Shown in pieces: positions 7,807-8,039 of a stretch of DNA of 8,039 nt. Origin of the DNA: Saprospiraceae bacterium (GTDB lineage: Bacteria > Bacteroidota > Bacteroidia > Chitinophagales > Saprospiraceae); assembly GCA_023299965.1 (NCBI GenBank), contig JALZVN010000230.1, positions 1 to 8,039 of the forward strand, written 5' to 3'. The first letter of the stretch is position 1; every line of letters begins with the position of its first letter. The translations under genes and the position numbers were made by a program. The notes beneath the pieces are model-generated. The model was not told the DNA's origin, did not search any database, and saw nothing but the letters and a program-made list of their open reading frames with translations.

Positions 7807-7974
7807 TGGGGTATCCCGACTACGGCGTCGGGACCGGGTCGTCCGTTTGTACTCAGCAGCCTCTCAGGCTGTGCTTCCTACGATTCGTCGCATCTTCACT
7901 CATTCGTTCAGCTACGTCTCCTCTAGGAGCACTAGCCTTCTTGGCTACTTCGTATCACTTCCACCCCTTACCCA
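7807..7974. repeat. Hairpin-rich intergenic element, likely a dispersed Bacteroidota repeat
   Basis: Within the otherwise AT-rich 336-base gap 7658-7993, this stretch is visibly richer in G and C and full of small inverted repeats: TCCCGAC (7814-7820)/GTCGGGA (7827-7833); CAGCCT (7857-7862)/AGGCTG (7866-7871); CTCCT (7918-7922)/AGGAG (7925-7929); TAGCC (7933-7937)/GGCTA (7943-7947). The outer ends are partly complementary: TGGGGTA (7807-7813) and TACCCA (7969-7974). The left part GGGTCGTCCGTTTGTA and right part CACTTCCACCCCTTACCC recall, from memory, the conserved flanks of short intergenic repeats in Bacteroidota (GGGCTATCCG...CATCCCTAACGC) that enclose a variable hairpin centre. Both open frames crossing it encode low-complexity Ser/Arg/Leu-rich peptides unlike proteins, so I treat it as non-coding. 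The rest of the gap (7658-7806, 7975-7993) shows nothing clear beyond the expected leader of the minus-strand operon. Confidence 0.55.
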
Positions 7975-7993
7975 TAAAGTTTAGCGCTAGAAA

Positions 7994-8039
7994 ATGATAA
8001 ATATATCTGAAAAAGAGGAGACAAATTTTGATATTTTAC
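7994..8039 (+). CDS. Possible 5' end of a plus-strand gene (truncated by window)
   Basis: An ATG at 7994 opens a frame that stays open to the right edge for 15 codons (MINISEKEETNFDIL), with an in-frame stop just upstream at 7988-7990. The short peptide has a normal composition, but there is too little to name a family, and two minus-strand frames are also open over the last ~45 bases, so the region could instead be the end of a minus-strand gene. If real, it would be transcribed away from the propeller/peptidase operon, with the hairpin-rich element between them. Confidence 0.25.
   Translation, partial: MINISEKEETNFDIL

Noticed and set aside
7727..7997. Two overlapping plus-strand open frames of ~85 codons in the right intergenic region
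   Set aside because: They cross the hairpin-rich element and encode Ser/Arg/Leu-rich, low-complexity peptides with no recognisable motif; openness follows from the GC-richer repeat content rather than coding selection.

Overview
The window looks like a chromosomal segment from a member of the Bacteroidota (Bacteroidetes). The evidence is AT-rich DNA, starts without Shine-Dalgarno sequences, very long secreted multidomain proteins built from 'choice-of-anchor', FN3, DUF11 and MAM-like modules, Cys/Gly linkers of the CxNGxQDxxE...DCGGxC type, and C-terminal tails that resemble type IX secretion sorting domains. A Saprospira/Lewinella-like or flavobacterial source is plausible, but genus cannot be fixed from this sequence.

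Left part, plus strand (1-1743): the 3' end of a gene whose product ends in an RlpA-like double-psi beta-barrel, then, after 7 bases, a complete PLP-dependent cystathionine beta-synthase/cysteine synthase with a C-terminal pair of CBS domains. The tight spacing suggests co-transcription, although the functions (cell-wall binding and sulfur amino-acid metabolism) are not obviously linked. Between this pair and the convergent gene to its right lies a perfect 24-bp stem with A8 and T8 tracts, which should terminate transcription from both sides.

Centre and right, minus strand (7657 down to 1941): two large secreted proteins in probable operon order. The first is a choice-of-anchor B beta-propeller protein (651 aa). 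After 20 bases comes a fungalysin-type M36 zinc metallopeptidase (1246 aa) with a TTG start, FTP propeptide, a PA domain inserted in the catalytic domain, HEYGH motif, DUF11-like domain and MAM-like jelly roll. Both end in the same order of modules: Cys/Gly linker, a beta-rich 'coathanger'-like segment, and a tail. They are probably exported together to the cell surface or medium, where one digests protein and the other may bind a surface ligand or polymer.

Right end (7658-8039): no convincing complete gene. It holds the leader of the minus-strand operon, a GC-richer, hairpin-studded intergenic element (about 7807-7974) that looks like a dispersed Bacteroidota repeat, and possibly the first 15 codons of a plus-strand gene running off the edge. 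I saw no tRNA, rRNA, CRISPR array, transposase, phage or defence gene. The window is mostly ordinary accessory and housekeeping content; the intergenic element and the paired secreted proteins deserve the closest look.
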